Positions 30,623 through 40,600 of a DNA stretch of 64,000 nucleotides are shown piece by piece; position 1 is the first letter of the stretch; each line of letters starts with the position of its first letter. The position numbers and the translations under genes were made by a program. The notes below the pieces were generated by a model, which searched no databases, was not told where the DNA came from, and saw nothing but the letters and a program-made list of their open reading frames with translations. Source of the stretch: Gimesia aquarii (GTDB lineage: Bacteria; Planctomycetota; Planctomycetia; Planctomycetales; Planctomycetaceae); NCBI RefSeq assembly GCF_007748195.1, contig NZ_CP037920.1:7064062-7128061 (forward strand), given 5' to 3'.

Positions 30623-31438
30623 TTACTCTTCAGGTGCTACCCAGTCACCCCAATGCTCCAGGTAATGTTGATAGGCAGGATTCCCTGCTGATTCGCGTTC
30701 CAGGAACTGATAGGCTTCGGTTACGATTTCCTGCTCATCATCAATACTGAGTTGTCCTGTAAGGACTCGTGATCTGAGAAACACGAAGTAGGTATCCAGT
30801 ACATCACAGCGGCAGTAATCGTTAATCTCCTGCACTTTCCCTGTATCATACATTGATTGTACCTTGGAGCCATCGATGCCAGTTTTACCCGGTTTACCAA
30901 TGAGATTCGCCAGTAAGTTTAAGCCACCAGTCATACGACTCGCACCGAAGTTGGAAAATACGTCCATTAAATCTATGTGAGCTGAAGTGTTATAACGATT
31001 GCGAGATTGCTCATAACTGCGGGCCTCGAGATTGAACCACTCTGGTAAAGCAATACCATAGCGATAAGCCGCCAATTCCAATACAGGCAAATCGTAACCA
31101 CGGCCATTGAACGTCACAAACGCGGGCTGACCATAGTGTACCCAACCTTGCCAGAATTTCTGTGTGATCACATGTGGACGAAATTTCGGAGCATCGAGTA
31201 CCGTTAAGTCTTGCATACGGAAATCAGCAGTGATTTTGGCAATGGCCACTGATACCGGCAACATGTAGGTCGCCGGGAGGAAGTCACTGCCTGTTGACTC
31301 AATTTGTTCTGCCTGATATTTGGCAATCGCCTCTTCAGGAGCCAATTCTTCGCCGGGATAACGAACCCGCGAAATCAAATCTCCATCGGCCACCGCTTCC
31401 ACGTCAAAAACGAGATAGGCTACTTGGGACTGGGACAC
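30623..31438 (-). CDS. PolB-like 3'-5' exonuclease (DEDDy superfamily)
   Basis: I start it at the GTG at 31438, giving [21 protein letters not shown] lies just upstream. The open frame runs to 31531, but the extra N-terminus (with STOP-free but unusual Cys/Ser sequence) does not match the family. About 271 residues. Motif Exo I is FDVEAV (D-x-E), Exo [18 protein letters not shown] (N-G-x3-D), and Exo [17 protein letters not shown] (Y-x3-D). It matches the predicted PolB-like exonuclease 2 family (PF10108-type), with no polymerase domain attached. Likely DNA or RNA end processing; substrate unknown. It is divergent from the MoxR gene. Confidence 0.9.
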   Translation of the reverse strand: MSQSQVAYLVFDVEAVADGDLISRVRYPGEELAPEEAIAKYQAEQIESTGSDFLPATYMLPVSVAIAKITADFRMQDLTVLDAPKFRPHVITQKFWQGWVHYGQPAFVTFNGRGYDLPVLELAAYRYGIALPEWFNLEARSYEQSRNRYNTSAHIDLMDVFSNFGASRMTGGLNLLANLIGKPGKTGIDGSKVQSMYDTGKVQEINDYCRCDVLDTYFVFLRSRVLTGQLSIDDEQEIVTEAYQFLERESAGNPAYQHYLEHWGDWVAPEE

Positions 31439-31637
31439 GTTTCTCTCGCTTTCTATTTTGCAAGTTGTGATGATATTAACACTTAACGCATTCACTGACG
31501 AACAGGATTGATCCGAAAAATAGAACTTCATGCCGTGACACGGCTTACAGCCCCTTCCATTCGGTTCTGTTGATAAGTATAAACAATAATGAGAACTTAT
31601 TGTAGTTTGCGATTTTCTTGTTAAGGCTGTTGTGGAT

Positions 31638-32711
31638 ATGAGCGACCAAGATGATCAACTGATGATTCAGGAAGATGATGAAGCACAACGAGATCTGGAG
31701 GCACAAGCCATCCGTGGTCTTGCAAATGCCTACTTACTGATGCGCGATGAGATCGGCAAAGTGATTATTGGCCAGACTGAAGTGGTAGACGAAATTCTGA
31801 TTTCACTGTTCAGCCGCGGCCATTGTCTGCTGGTGGGCGTCCCCGGTCTGGCAAAGACGTTACTCGTGAGTACAATTGCAAAAATTCTACATCTCTCTTT
31901 TCGCAGAATTCAGTTTACCCCCGACTTAATGCCGTCAGATATTACCGGAACCGATGTTTTGCAGGATGATCCTGAAACAGGACATCGTACCTTTCAGTTC
32001 ATGCAGGGACCGCTCTTTACAAATGTGTTACTGGCAGACGAAATCAATCGAACGCCTCCGAAGACTCAGGCCGCTTTATTGGAGGCGATGCAAGAACGAC
32101 ACGTGACTGTCGGTACAAATACCTATCGTCTCTCAGAACCATTTTTTGTATTAGCGACACAGAATCCGATCGAGCAGGAAGGAACTTATCCACTTCCTGA
32201 AGCACAGCTAGACCGATTCATGTTCAATATCGTCGTCAATTATCCTTCTGCTGCAGAAGAATTGATGATCCTGAAACAGACAACCAGCAGTCATCAACCT
32301 AACCTGGAAGCGGCCTTGACTGGTCGGCAGATCCTGGCGCTGCAGGAAGTCGTTCGCAAAGTACCTGTCGCTGAACATGTCTTTGTCTATGCCCGCGACC
32401 TGGTAAGAGCAACTCGTCCTGCAGAAGGAACTGCGCCGAAATTTGTCAAAGAATATTTATCCTGGGGAGCGGGTCCGCGGGCTGGCCAGTTCTTAATTCT
32501 GGGCGCCAAAGCCAGAGCGATTCTGGAAGGACGATTCCATGTTTCCACAGAAGACGTGAAGTCGGTCGCACATGCCGTCCTCAGACATCGAATTGTGACA
32601 ACATTTCAGGCGGACAGTAAAGGACTCACTCAGGATGATATTATAGATATGCTGATTGAACATGTTCCCAATCAGCTCAAAACGCAGGCGCAAGAAGCCG
32701 TCAAAGGGTAA
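31638..32711 (+). CDS. MoxR-family AAA+ ATPase
   Basis: I start at ATG 31638 ([20 protein letters not shown]); a GTG two codons upstream is the alternative. About 357 residues, the family length. Walker A is [10 protein letters not shown], Walker [10 protein letters not shown], with sensor-like [26 protein letters not shown] typical of MoxR. C-terminal lid helices follow ([20 protein letters not shown]). MoxR ATPases act as chaperones that assemble metal-loaded or multi-subunit complexes, often next to VWA and DUF58 genes. Here the neighbour is a cysteine desulfurase, and no DUF58 or VWA gene is seen, which is not the classic context. The partner is unclear. Confidence 0.95.
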   Translation: MSDQDDQLMIQEDDEAQRDLEAQAIRGLANAYLLMRDEIGKVIIGQTEVVDEILISLFSRGHCLLVGVPGLAKTLLVSTIAKILHLSFRRIQFTPDLMPSDITGTDVLQDDPETGHRTFQFMQGPLFTNVLLADEINRTPPKTQAALLEAMQERHVTVGTNTYRLSEPFFVLATQNPIEQEGTYPLPEAQLDRFMFNIVVNYPSAAEELMILKQTTSSHQPNLEAALTGRQILALQEVVRKVPVAEHVFVYARDLVRATRPAEGTAPKFVKEYLSWGAGPRAGQFLILGAKARAILEGRFHVSTEDVKSVAHAVLRHRIVTTFQADSKGLTQDDIIDMLIEHVPNQLKTQAQEAVKG

Positions 32712-32759
32712 CTCTCACTGCCTTCGAATTAAAAGGCGATCATGAAATACTGATGTGTC

Positions 32760-33905
32760 ATGTCGATTCCCGCTTCACAACGAATCTTTCTGGATAACAA
32801 TTCTACAACGCGGCCCTTGGATGAAGTCGTGGAATTGGTAGCAGAGTATTCTCAAACACATTACGCTAATCCGGGGAGTGCTCACGCCGAGGGACGCCAG
32901 GCACGCCGCGTGCTGGAGGATGCGCGTGAGTCGATCGCTTCACTCCTCGGAGCCAAGCCACAAGAAATCATTTTCACGAGTGGCGGTACCGAAGCGATTA
33001 ATCTTGCCATACATGGCTTCTTAACTGGTTCGCCCGGTGAAATTGCTTTAACAGCAGGGGAACACCCGGCGACCGTCAATACCATTCGCCGACTGTCCCC
33101 ACGAGGAATTAGACAAACGTTACTTCCCCTCAACACTGATGGCAGAATCAATCAAGACCAGCTACAACTGCAGAACTGGGACAACATTCAGTTGGTTTCA
33201 GTCATTCTGGCTCATAATGAAACGGGAGTGATTCAGGATATTGACCCTCTTGCATCACTTTGCGCAGAAAATTCTATTCCCCTGCACCTGGATTGTGTGC
33301 AGGCAATCGGCAAAATTCCGGTACATTTTCAAGATTCTGGTGCAACCGCCATCAGCTTGGCAGCCCATAAATTTCATGGGCCCCGCGGTGTAGGTGCATT
33401 AATTGTCAAAGAAGGTGCCCGACTACATCCCCAAATTGCCGGAGGTCATCAGGAACGAGGCAAACGCGCCGGAACCGAACCAGTGGCGCTTGCTGCAGGA
33501 ATGGCACGGGCATTGGAATGCTGGATGCGCGACAGAGAACAACGTTCTCAGAAGGTCAACGAACTTCGCAATCGCTTGCAACAAGGTCTCGGCGAACAAT
33601 GCGCGCCAATCGTTGTAAATGGTTCCCAACAACACCGGATTCCCAACACGCTTAACATCTCATTTCCAGGTCTGGACGGGGAAGCGCTACTCGTTTCTCT
33701 GGATCTGGCCGGAATCTCCTGCTCTCTGGGAAGCGCCTGCGCCAGCGGTTCGCGAGACCCGGCTCCCGTGTTGCTGGCAATGGGCTGCCCCGAAAACGTT
33801 TATCGCTCTGCTGTCCGATTAAGCCTGTCGTTTCTCAATACGAGTGGAGAAATCGAAGAAGCGATTCGTCGAATCAGCAGAGTTGTCAACCAACTGCGAT
33901 CCTGA
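32760..33905 (+). CDS. Cysteine desulfurase (NifS/IscS-like)
   Basis: 381 residues. PLP-dependent enzyme releasing sulfur from cysteine for Fe-S, tRNA or cofactor synthesis. Visible: IFTSGGTEAINLAIHG (PLP phosphate region), SVILAHNETGVIQDI, LDCVQAIGKIPVHF with the PLP-contacting Asp, SLAAHKFHGPRGVGALI with the Schiff-base Lys, and CSLGSACASGSRDP holding the catalytic Cys. It lies 48 bases after the MoxR ATPase gene. No iscU or tRNA-thiolation gene is seen beside it, so the sulfur acceptor is unknown. Confident family assignment; symbol not given because nifS/iscS cannot be told apart here. Confidence 0.95.
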   Translation: MSIPASQRIFLDNNSTTRPLDEVVELVAEYSQTHYANPGSAHAEGRQARRVLEDARESIASLLGAKPQEIIFTSGGTEAINLAIHGFLTGSPGEIALTAGEHPATVNTIRRLSPRGIRQTLLPLNTDGRINQDQLQLQNWDNIQLVSVILAHNETGVIQDIDPLASLCAENSIPLHLDCVQAIGKIPVHFQDSGATAISLAAHKFHGPRGVGALIVKEGARLHPQIAGGHQERGKRAGTEPVALAAGMARALECWMRDREQRSQKVNELRNRLQQGLGEQCAPIVVNGSQQHRIPNTLNISFPGLDGEALLVSLDLAGISCSLGSACASGSRDPAPVLLAMGCPENVYRSAVRLSLSFLNTSGEIEEAIRRISRVVNQLRS

Positions 33906-33995
33906 ATTTCAGTATTTATTGAACAGAGTGATATGACGACCCCTAGATGGTCAGAGATCATGTTATTCAATAAAGTATGAAATAGATCGAGTGTC

Positions 33996-34274
33996 CTACT
34001 CTCCCGGTGCGTCAAAGATAGAGAATTGAGTCATCGGAAGGGGCAGGTCCGATTTTCCAAGTTCTTTCAGTTGATTTTCAATCATCTGGATACGGCTGGC
34101 GATTAGCTCGCGGCGGTGCATCCATTTCTTTTCCCAATTTCGAAACATGGTCTCAGGCGTTTCTGATTCTATTGTTGATGTCTGACGTGTCTTTTGAATT
34201 TTAACAAGTGATCTTCCTAATCGAGCGTGGGCTTCCTTAACCATATGACTAGTGTGTTTGGGACACAAAGGCAT
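33996..34274 (-). CDS. Small hypothetical protein with a helical core
   Basis: 92 residues. The start ATG at 34274 has AGGGAG nine bases upstream, a good ribosome site. The sequence is basic and mostly helical (IQKTRQTSTIESETPETMFR, RRELIASRIQMIENQLKEL) with a proline-containing end FSIFDAPGE. I recognise no family. It is convergent with the cysteine desulfurase gene. The frame covers the whole gap with sensible composition, so I favour a real gene. Confidence 0.6.
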   Translation of the reverse strand: MPLCPKHTSHMVKEAHARLGRSLVKIQKTRQTSTIESETPETMFRNWEKKWMHRRELIASRIQMIENQLKELGKSDLPLPMTQFSIFDAPGE

Positions 34275-35343
34275 GCGATGCTGCTCCCTAAGGTATGCGA
34301 TTCGTTAAAGTGGTCTTCTTAGGATGAAATACATCTTGAAAAGTGAGTTTGATCAAAGCAGGTGTAATATGATCTTTTTAAAATAGTCCATCAACCGATC
34401 CGACATCATTTGTCAGTTTATTCAATCACCTGTTGTCATACATTCGCTTTTGGCAAGATATGGAAAATGAATCGTCAATGACAATCAGAGATCTTGAGAA
34501 GTAAGCGATGACTTTTCATGTGAAAATAGAGAGAGTTGTGAAACTCTAAGTTCATTTGATACGACCAGCATTCATCAGAACAATTGTTATTAATCCTCAT
34601 AACCCACATCGCTGCAAAAGCAGGTATAAAAAGCATATGAAGGTTCAACTCTGGGAATGTCATGATTCCTTTAATGCAACGACTCTGGATCTGCTATCAG
34701 GAATCCATCATCAGAGTGATTCCGTATGATACTGAAACACGGCTCAATGCAAATCATATTCTCGTCCCGAACACCTGGTCCTGTTAGCATCAGCTATAGA
34801 ACAACCAATTTAAACCATGGCGACTTTAAAGCGATGATACGAATTCCAAATAGTCCTGGAGACACTAAAATAAACATGGAAACAGCCTGGAATCTGGATC
34901 CCATCACAAATGTTTTTTTACTCTCAGAGACGCATCAGTAAATTGTTTATACAACGTGTTAAACAGAATCAATTAAATCGATTCTCCCAGTCTAGAAATC
35001 CAGGCAAGGTCCGGTTAGGCAAACAATAACGATCGTGCTGGCCGACTTAATGTTCATATCACTTTGCGTGTCACGATCCGACATTTCCTCTCTTATAACA
35101 TGAGAGTTACAACCGACACTTTGTTGAAGGACAGGATAATAGTCATGACTAGTCTTTACCTGTTTGCGATGACAGAGAGATCGGTTTATTTTCAAAAAAA
35201 CAACCAAGACACCTAATTTACCCAAAGTATCATTCCGATATGAAAGAGGCGTGATTGCGCGGTTTCCCTCTGTGCTCTCATTGCATCATCTGAATCTGGA
35301 ATGGTTTTGTTATGGAAAGATAAGCCACATCAGTTCGAAAAAT

Positions 35344-35389
35344 CCTGTCAAAATGTACTGTTTTAATTGACATTTTTGGATTTGACAGG
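35344..35389. promoter_or_regulatory. TTGACA/TGTCAA element cluster upstream of flagellin
   Basis: CCTGTCAAA at 35344-35352 pairs with TTTGACAGG at 35381-35389, a perfect 9-bp inverted repeat. An extra TTGACA at 35367-35372 gives three copies of the hexamer in 46 bases, two of them direct and 15 bases apart. They could be a -35 element, an operator or both. It is 120 bases upstream of the flagellin ATG. Confidence 0.4.
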
Positions 35390-35407
35390 GACGAAAACTA
35401 ATGTTTA

Positions 35408-35429
35408 CGAGTGATTTCAGCATCACTCG
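35408..35429 (+). promoter_or_regulatory. Perfect hairpin in the flagellin leader
   Basis: CGAGTGAT (35408-35415) and ATCACTCG (35422-35429) form a perfect 8-bp stem with a 6-base loop TTCAGC, 79 bases before the flagellin ATG. It could be a palindromic operator or an mRNA leader stem affecting stability or translation. Confidence 0.45.
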
Positions 35430-35508
35430 GGTACTTAAATCATAATGTAGCTCTAACCCAGTAAATCCCTTGGGAAGCTTTAAATACTAGTGAGAAAGGC
35501 TATTTGCC

Positions 35509-37317
35509 ATGACACGAATTAATACTAACGTTGCCTCGATCAGAGGTTTACGTAGTTTAAATAAATCTACGAGTCTTTTAGACCAGTCTTTGACACGATT
35601 GTCAACTGGTTTGAAAATTAACTCTGGTAAAGACAATCCATCAGGTTTGATCGCCAGTGAAACACTGCGATCTCAGGTGTCTGCGATTGAGCAATCAATC
35701 AAAAACAGTAACCGTGCCAGTAACGTGATCGCGACTGCTGACTCGGCTCTGGGTGAAGTCACCAACCTGTTGAACCAGGTTCGAGGTTTGGTTCAAGAAG
35801 GCTTGAACGAAGGTGCTCTGTCATCAGATGAAATTGCAGCGAATCAGCTTCAAATTGATACTGCTTTATCTGCCATTAACCGAATTTCAGCAAATACATC
35901 ATTCGCCGGCGACAAACTGATCGATGGTAGTAAAGCATTCCGAACACAAGCCTCTGCAGTCGACTCAGCCAAACTTTCTGACTTCCAGGTCAACGAAGCC
36001 GTATTCGGTTCCAGCAGTACGATTACACTCGATGCCACAATCGTGACTGCCGCAACTCAGGCCAGCTTGGATTATAGTGCCGTTTCTGGTGGTTTAGCAT
36101 CTGCCACAACAATCGAAGTTGGTGGAGCCAGTGGTAGTCAGGTGCTATTCCTCGGAGCCTCAAGTTCGCTTGACAACGTGCGTGATGCTGTGAATGGTGT
36201 GACCGACATTACAGGTGTGACCGCTACAAAAACCAATAAGGTTGCCAGTAATCTGGTAATTGACAGTGCTGCTGTTAACTCAGATCTGACATTTACAGAT
36301 GCCCGAACGTCAGACAGTCTCTTAGGTAGTACAGGACAGAATATTCGAGTTGCCATAACGGCCGCCAATGGGCCGAACTCAGTCGCAGGTATTACATTCA
36401 GTAATAATAACACTGATATTACGATTAATATTCAGGTTGCATCTGATGCAAATAATGCGATTACATCGAACGCGACTTCTATCAAGACGTTATTAGATGG
36501 TAATGCCGATACCAACGCATTGATCTCCACGGCTGTCGAAGGTGCTGGTGCTGGTGTCGTCGATGTCACCGCTGCTGCTGCCTTAAGCGGTGGTACTGAC
36601 GCTTACTTGACTTTCAGTGCTTCTAACTATGGCTCTGACGAGTTTGTTGACGTTAACGTGTTGTCTGGAACCTTTGATACCGTCGACAATGTGACCGATG
36701 CCAATGCTCTCTCACGAGATATCGGCTCCGATATTGTCGCCCGAATTAACGGACAGGTCGCTCAAGGTTCTGGTCTACAGGCCAACCTGCGATCTCAACA
36801 GCTTGATGCATCGTTCTCCTTCACTGCTGCTGCTAACACAGCCTCAAATACCGCCAGTTTAACAATTACCGGTGGTGGTTCACTGTTCCAGATTGGACAG
36901 GATGTATCAGCCGCCGGTCAGGTAGGTATTGGTATTGAAGCTGTGAATACGGCCCGGTTGGGTGGTGTTTCCGGTAAACTGTTCGAACTGGGATCAGGCG
37001 GTGGTAAGAGTCTGCTTGATGTAGGTCCTGCTGTTCCTGGTGCAGACCTGGTGAATATCATCGAAGAGGCAGTCAACCGTGTTTCCACCCTTCGTGGTCG
37101 ATTGGGTGCGATTCAGAAAAACGTGATCGAAACCAATGTCTCCTCGCTGGGGGTTGCTTTGGAAAACATTTCTGAAGCTCGAAGCCAGATCGTGGACACC
37201 GACTTTGCTGTCGAAACTGCGAATCTGACGAAAGCTCAGATTTTGAACCAGGCAGGTATTTCGGTACTTTCGATTGCCAACCAGAACCCACAGCAGGTAT
37301 TGAGTCTCTTAGGATAA
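35509..37317 (+). CDS. fliC: Flagellin
   Basis: 602 residues, the main filament subunit. The conserved N-terminal D0/D1 region (about 1-165) has RINTNVASIRGLRSLNKST, LTRLSTGLKINSGKDNPSGL and the spoke helix VTNLLNQVRGLVQEG. The C-terminal D1/D0 (about 515-602) has RLGAIQKNVIETNVSSLGVA, DFAVETANLTKAQILNQAG and ends QNPQQVLSLLG. The middle about 350 residues are Ser/Thr/Ala/Asp-rich and variable (D2/D3-like), offering many O-glycosylation candidates. A terminator follows at 37368-37405. Next downstream is a glycosyltransferase fusion, then modification genes, fliD and fliS. Confidence 0.96.
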   Translation: MTRINTNVASIRGLRSLNKSTSLLDQSLTRLSTGLKINSGKDNPSGLIASETLRSQVSAIEQSIKNSNRASNVIATADSALGEVTNLLNQVRGLVQEGLNEGALSSDEIAANQLQIDTALSAINRISANTSFAGDKLIDGSKAFRTQASAVDSAKLSDFQVNEAVFGSSSTITLDATIVTAATQASLDYSAVSGGLASATTIEVGGASGSQVLFLGASSSLDNVRDAVNGVTDITGVTATKTNKVASNLVIDSAAVNSDLTFTDARTSDSLLGSTGQNIRVAITAANGPNSVAGITFSNNNTDITINIQVASDANNAITSNATSIKTLLDGNADTNALISTAVEGAGAGVVDVTAAAALSGGTDAYLTFSASNYGSDEFVDVNVLSGTFDTVDNVTDANALSRDIGSDIVARINGQVAQGSGLQANLRSQQLDASFSFTAAANTASNTASLTITGGGSLFQIGQDVSAAGQVGIGIEAVNTARLGGVSGKLFELGSGGGKSLLDVGPAVPGADLVNIIEEAVNRVSTLRGRLGAIQKNVIETNVSSLGVALENISEARSQIVDTDFAVETANLTKAQILNQAGISVLSIANQNPQQVLSLLG

Positions 37318-37623
37318 TAATCCTCTGAGAAGTCGATTACCGACTGAAAAATAAGTTCAGAAACGAAAACACTACTCATCATACGATGGGTAGTGTTTTT
37401 TATTTATACCCGCTGTTCATCCTATTTCCCCAAACAGCTTACAGTTATAAACCTTGTTTGAATCTGATTTCAGACTGACTAAAGAAACGGCTTATCTCTC
37501 TCCCCGCCTCAGCCGATACAAACAGAATAACCGGAATAGTCTAGCTGGTGATCGAACCTGCACAGGTTTTAACAGCTTGCATTGCAAAAAATACAATCCG
37601 TACTGTGACTCAAAGAAGATTCT
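37318..37623. other. Intergenic region between flagellin and the OGT fusion gene
   Basis: 306 bases. The first 90 hold the flagellin terminator (37368-37405). The rest is a leader for the next gene, with GCCGATAC at 37512-37519 that resembles the -10 half of a flagellar sigma-28 promoter, but no TAAA -35 box at the right distance. Minus-strand tRNA-like letters around 37546 (GGTTCGATC) do not fold into a tRNA. Confidence 0.45.
37368..37405 (+). terminator. Flagellin terminator
   Basis: AACACTACTCAT pairs with ATGGGTAGTGTT (one T-G wobble), then TTTTTTATTT on the plus strand. It lies 50 bases after the flagellin stop, so flagellin is probably its own strong transcript. Confidence 0.9.
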
Positions 37624-40600
37624 ATGCCTTCACCTCAGGAACTATTGGCAACGGCGGTTCAACAGCATCAAGCTGGAAATCTCCCTCTGGCAGAAGAATT
37701 TTACCGTGAAGTACTCAAGCACGACCCGGGTCAAGCAGATGCATTGCATTTACTAGGTGTGGTGTACTTGCATTTAAAACAATACACAAAATCCATCGAT
37801 TTTATTACACGCGCTATTTGCCAGAATGATAGATTCGGAACTTTCTATTCAAATCGAGGTGCTGCTTATAAAGGCTTAGGCCAATTACAAGACGCAATTA
37901 CAAACTACGAGCGCGCCATCGAATTGGATTCTCAAAATCCGACGTTCATCTTTAATCTGGGAATTACTCTCGCTTCAGCAGGAAAAAAGCGGGAAGCGAT
38001 TGAAGCGTACCGCAAATCGCTTGAACTAAAGCCAGACTATATCGACGCGTTGATAAACCTTGGTAATCTATTGCTTGAAGAAGAAGAGAGCCTCAAAGAG
38101 TCCATTACAATATGTCAGCAAGTCATCAAGCTGGCACCTCAAGTTCATACAGCCCATTTTAATCTAGCCAATGCGCTATCAAAGTCAGAAACACCTGAGC
38201 TCGCTGACGATTCCTTTCAACGCGCATTGCAGCTCGCTCCCAACCATCTCGATACGATGAAGAACTATGCCGTATTTCTGTCATCACAGCAAAAATACGA
38301 AGCAGCGATCATCGTTCTCCGAAAAGCAGCAATACTCCAGCCAAATTGCTGGGAAATTTTGAATAATTTGGGAATCGTTTATGCCGAACAGCAAGAGTTT
38401 GAATCCGCGATCAAATGTTTTCGTCATGCTCTCAAACAGGTACCTGAGAATTGTGATATTCAATTGCATCTAGCGAAAGCTCTGGAGGGGGCACAAGAAG
38501 TTCACCTGGCATTGACGACATATCGAAATATTCTGGATCAGCACCCAAATCATCCCGGTGCCGCTTTTCACTTAGGCACATTGGCAGCTTCACTTGGTGA
38601 TCTGGACTATGCCTATGATATTTTTCAAAGTCTCTATCAAAGCGATCCAACTAATACAGCATCCCTGTATGGCATGGGCTGCATTCGATTGAAACAGAGA
38701 AAAACCGGCTCTGCGGTTGGCTATTTTGAATCATTGGTGGTGCTTGAGCCAGATCATTTACAATCACGAATCCATTTAATTGATCTGTATTCCCGACAAT
38801 TGCGAGACAAGGAAGTCAGTAAGCATGTCGATGAATCACTCGAATACCATCCTGAAAGTGCGATACTCTGGAATTATCGAGGCCATGTTCAAAACCAGAA
38901 ACAACAGACAAAAAAAGCTCTTAAAAGTTTCTTGCGTGCTGTCGAGCTGGACGATTCTTTATTCCAGACTTACAGCAATCTAGCTTCTATCTACCAGGGA
39001 ATGGGACAGTTTCAGGAAGCGAGAGATGCACTTGAAAAAGCCTACGAGCTAGTCGCTCTACCAGAATATCGCCTCGCGATTGCAAGTTTGTTACCACCGA
39101 TACCCGCTTCTCAGGAAGCAATTAATGAAGTCCGTCAATCGTTTGTAGAAAAAATCGAAGAGATGCACGCTGATGAGGTGCAGATTGATGCTTCGATTAA
39201 ACTGATCCCCGGCACATTTTATCTCGCATACCAGGGATTTAATGACCGTCCGATTATCGAACGTATGGCGGAGCTATATCTACTCAAAAACACTCTTTCC
39301 TGGAATCAGCAAGAGCCAACAATCGAACGAGATGGACGGATCCGAATTGGTTTCATATCTAGTCTATTCTATAACCATACCATTGGTTCATTGATGAAAG
39401 GGATCATCAAGAATTTTGATCGAGAAAAGTATCATGTCATTACGATTTCAACCGTAAAACACGATGATACCACAGCAAAACATATTCGGGAAAATTCAGA
39501 CGAATATGTATTTCTGGGAATTGATCTACAACGGGCGAATCAGGTTCTGCAAAGCCTGGAACTGGATATTTTGTATTATGCTGATATTGGCATGGATCCG
39601 TTTATCTTCTCTCTTGCCACAACGCGTCATGCACCCATCCAGAGTGTTACCTGGGGACACCCAATTACGACCGGCTTAAAAACCATTGATTATTTTATCT
39701 CAAGCAAGCTGATCGAACCGGAAGATGCAGAAGAACACTACTCAGAAAAACTAGTTCAATTAAATTCTCTACCATCTTACTATTATCGACCCAGTTTACC
39801 GGAAAAAATAAAAACGCGAGGGGCATTTGGGCTTTCGGACGACGTACATATTTATGCCTGCCCTCAAACCATGTTTAAAATTCATCCTGAATTTGATCAG
39901 GTCCTGGCAGGTATTCTACGAAAAGACCCAAAAGCACGTATCGTTATGATTCGTGACCAAATTTCCAAATGGAAGGATTTACTAGTCGAACGATTTAATA
40001 AATCTTTTTCTGATGTCGTTGATCGAATTCACTGGTTGCGCGGAATGTCGACGAATGACTTTCTGAACCTGATTTATATTTCCGACGTCATGCTGGATCC
40101 GATGCACTTCGGAGGCGGCAATACTTCCTATCAGTCGATGGCCATTGGAACGCCTGTTGTGACATTGCCGGCAAAATATATGCGTGGTCGCGGTATGCTG
40201 GCTGTCTATAAAAAGATGGAGATTATGGACTGCGTTGTTTCGTCTATCGACGAATACATTGATCTCGCCTGTCGCATTGGTGAAGATGAAAATTTCCGCG
40301 ATCAACTCCGTCTGAAAATTCTTTCCAAAAGTCATCTTGTTTTTGAAGATATGAACACTGTTCGAGAACTGGAAGCGTTTTTCGAATCTGCATTGCACGA
40401 GTTAGAAACACAAAAAAAAACTCATCAACCTCATACGAATCTGATAAGCTCTGCCTCAAATAAGGATGAAAGCATGGATGCTTCATTAAACAACACACAA
40501 AGTCAAGATCACTCCCATCTCCTCAATTCTGCCATGCAGAATTATACATGTCCCGCTTGTGGATACCATATTGCGGTCCAGTTTTATGATGGAGGGTTGC

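Larger units (their letters stand above)
34275..35508. other. Long non-coding region upstream of flagellin
   Basis: 1234 AT-rich bases. Short open frames (for example 34726-34941 on plus, 34475-34663 and 34992-35225 on minus) show no recognisable domain or convincing ribosome site, so I do not call them. A CCGATAT element at 35235-35241 and the inverted repeats at 35344-35389 and 35408-35429 point to a complex flagellin promoter and leader. Its size is large for this otherwise compact window, and a small RNA or regulatory element may be hidden here. Confidence 0.5.

Noticed and set aside
34726-34941. 71-codon frame upstream of flagellin
   Set aside because: No ribosome site or recognisable motif. 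It could be real, but I cannot support it from the sequence.
35367-35404. TTGACA with TAATGT as a standard promoter
   Set aside because: The spacing to either TTGACA is wrong (about 26 or 11 bases), so I list only the repeats.
37530-37610. tRNA-like GGTTCGATC on the minus strand
   Set aside because: The flanking bases do not give a T-stem or acceptor stem, and no anticodon arm fits.
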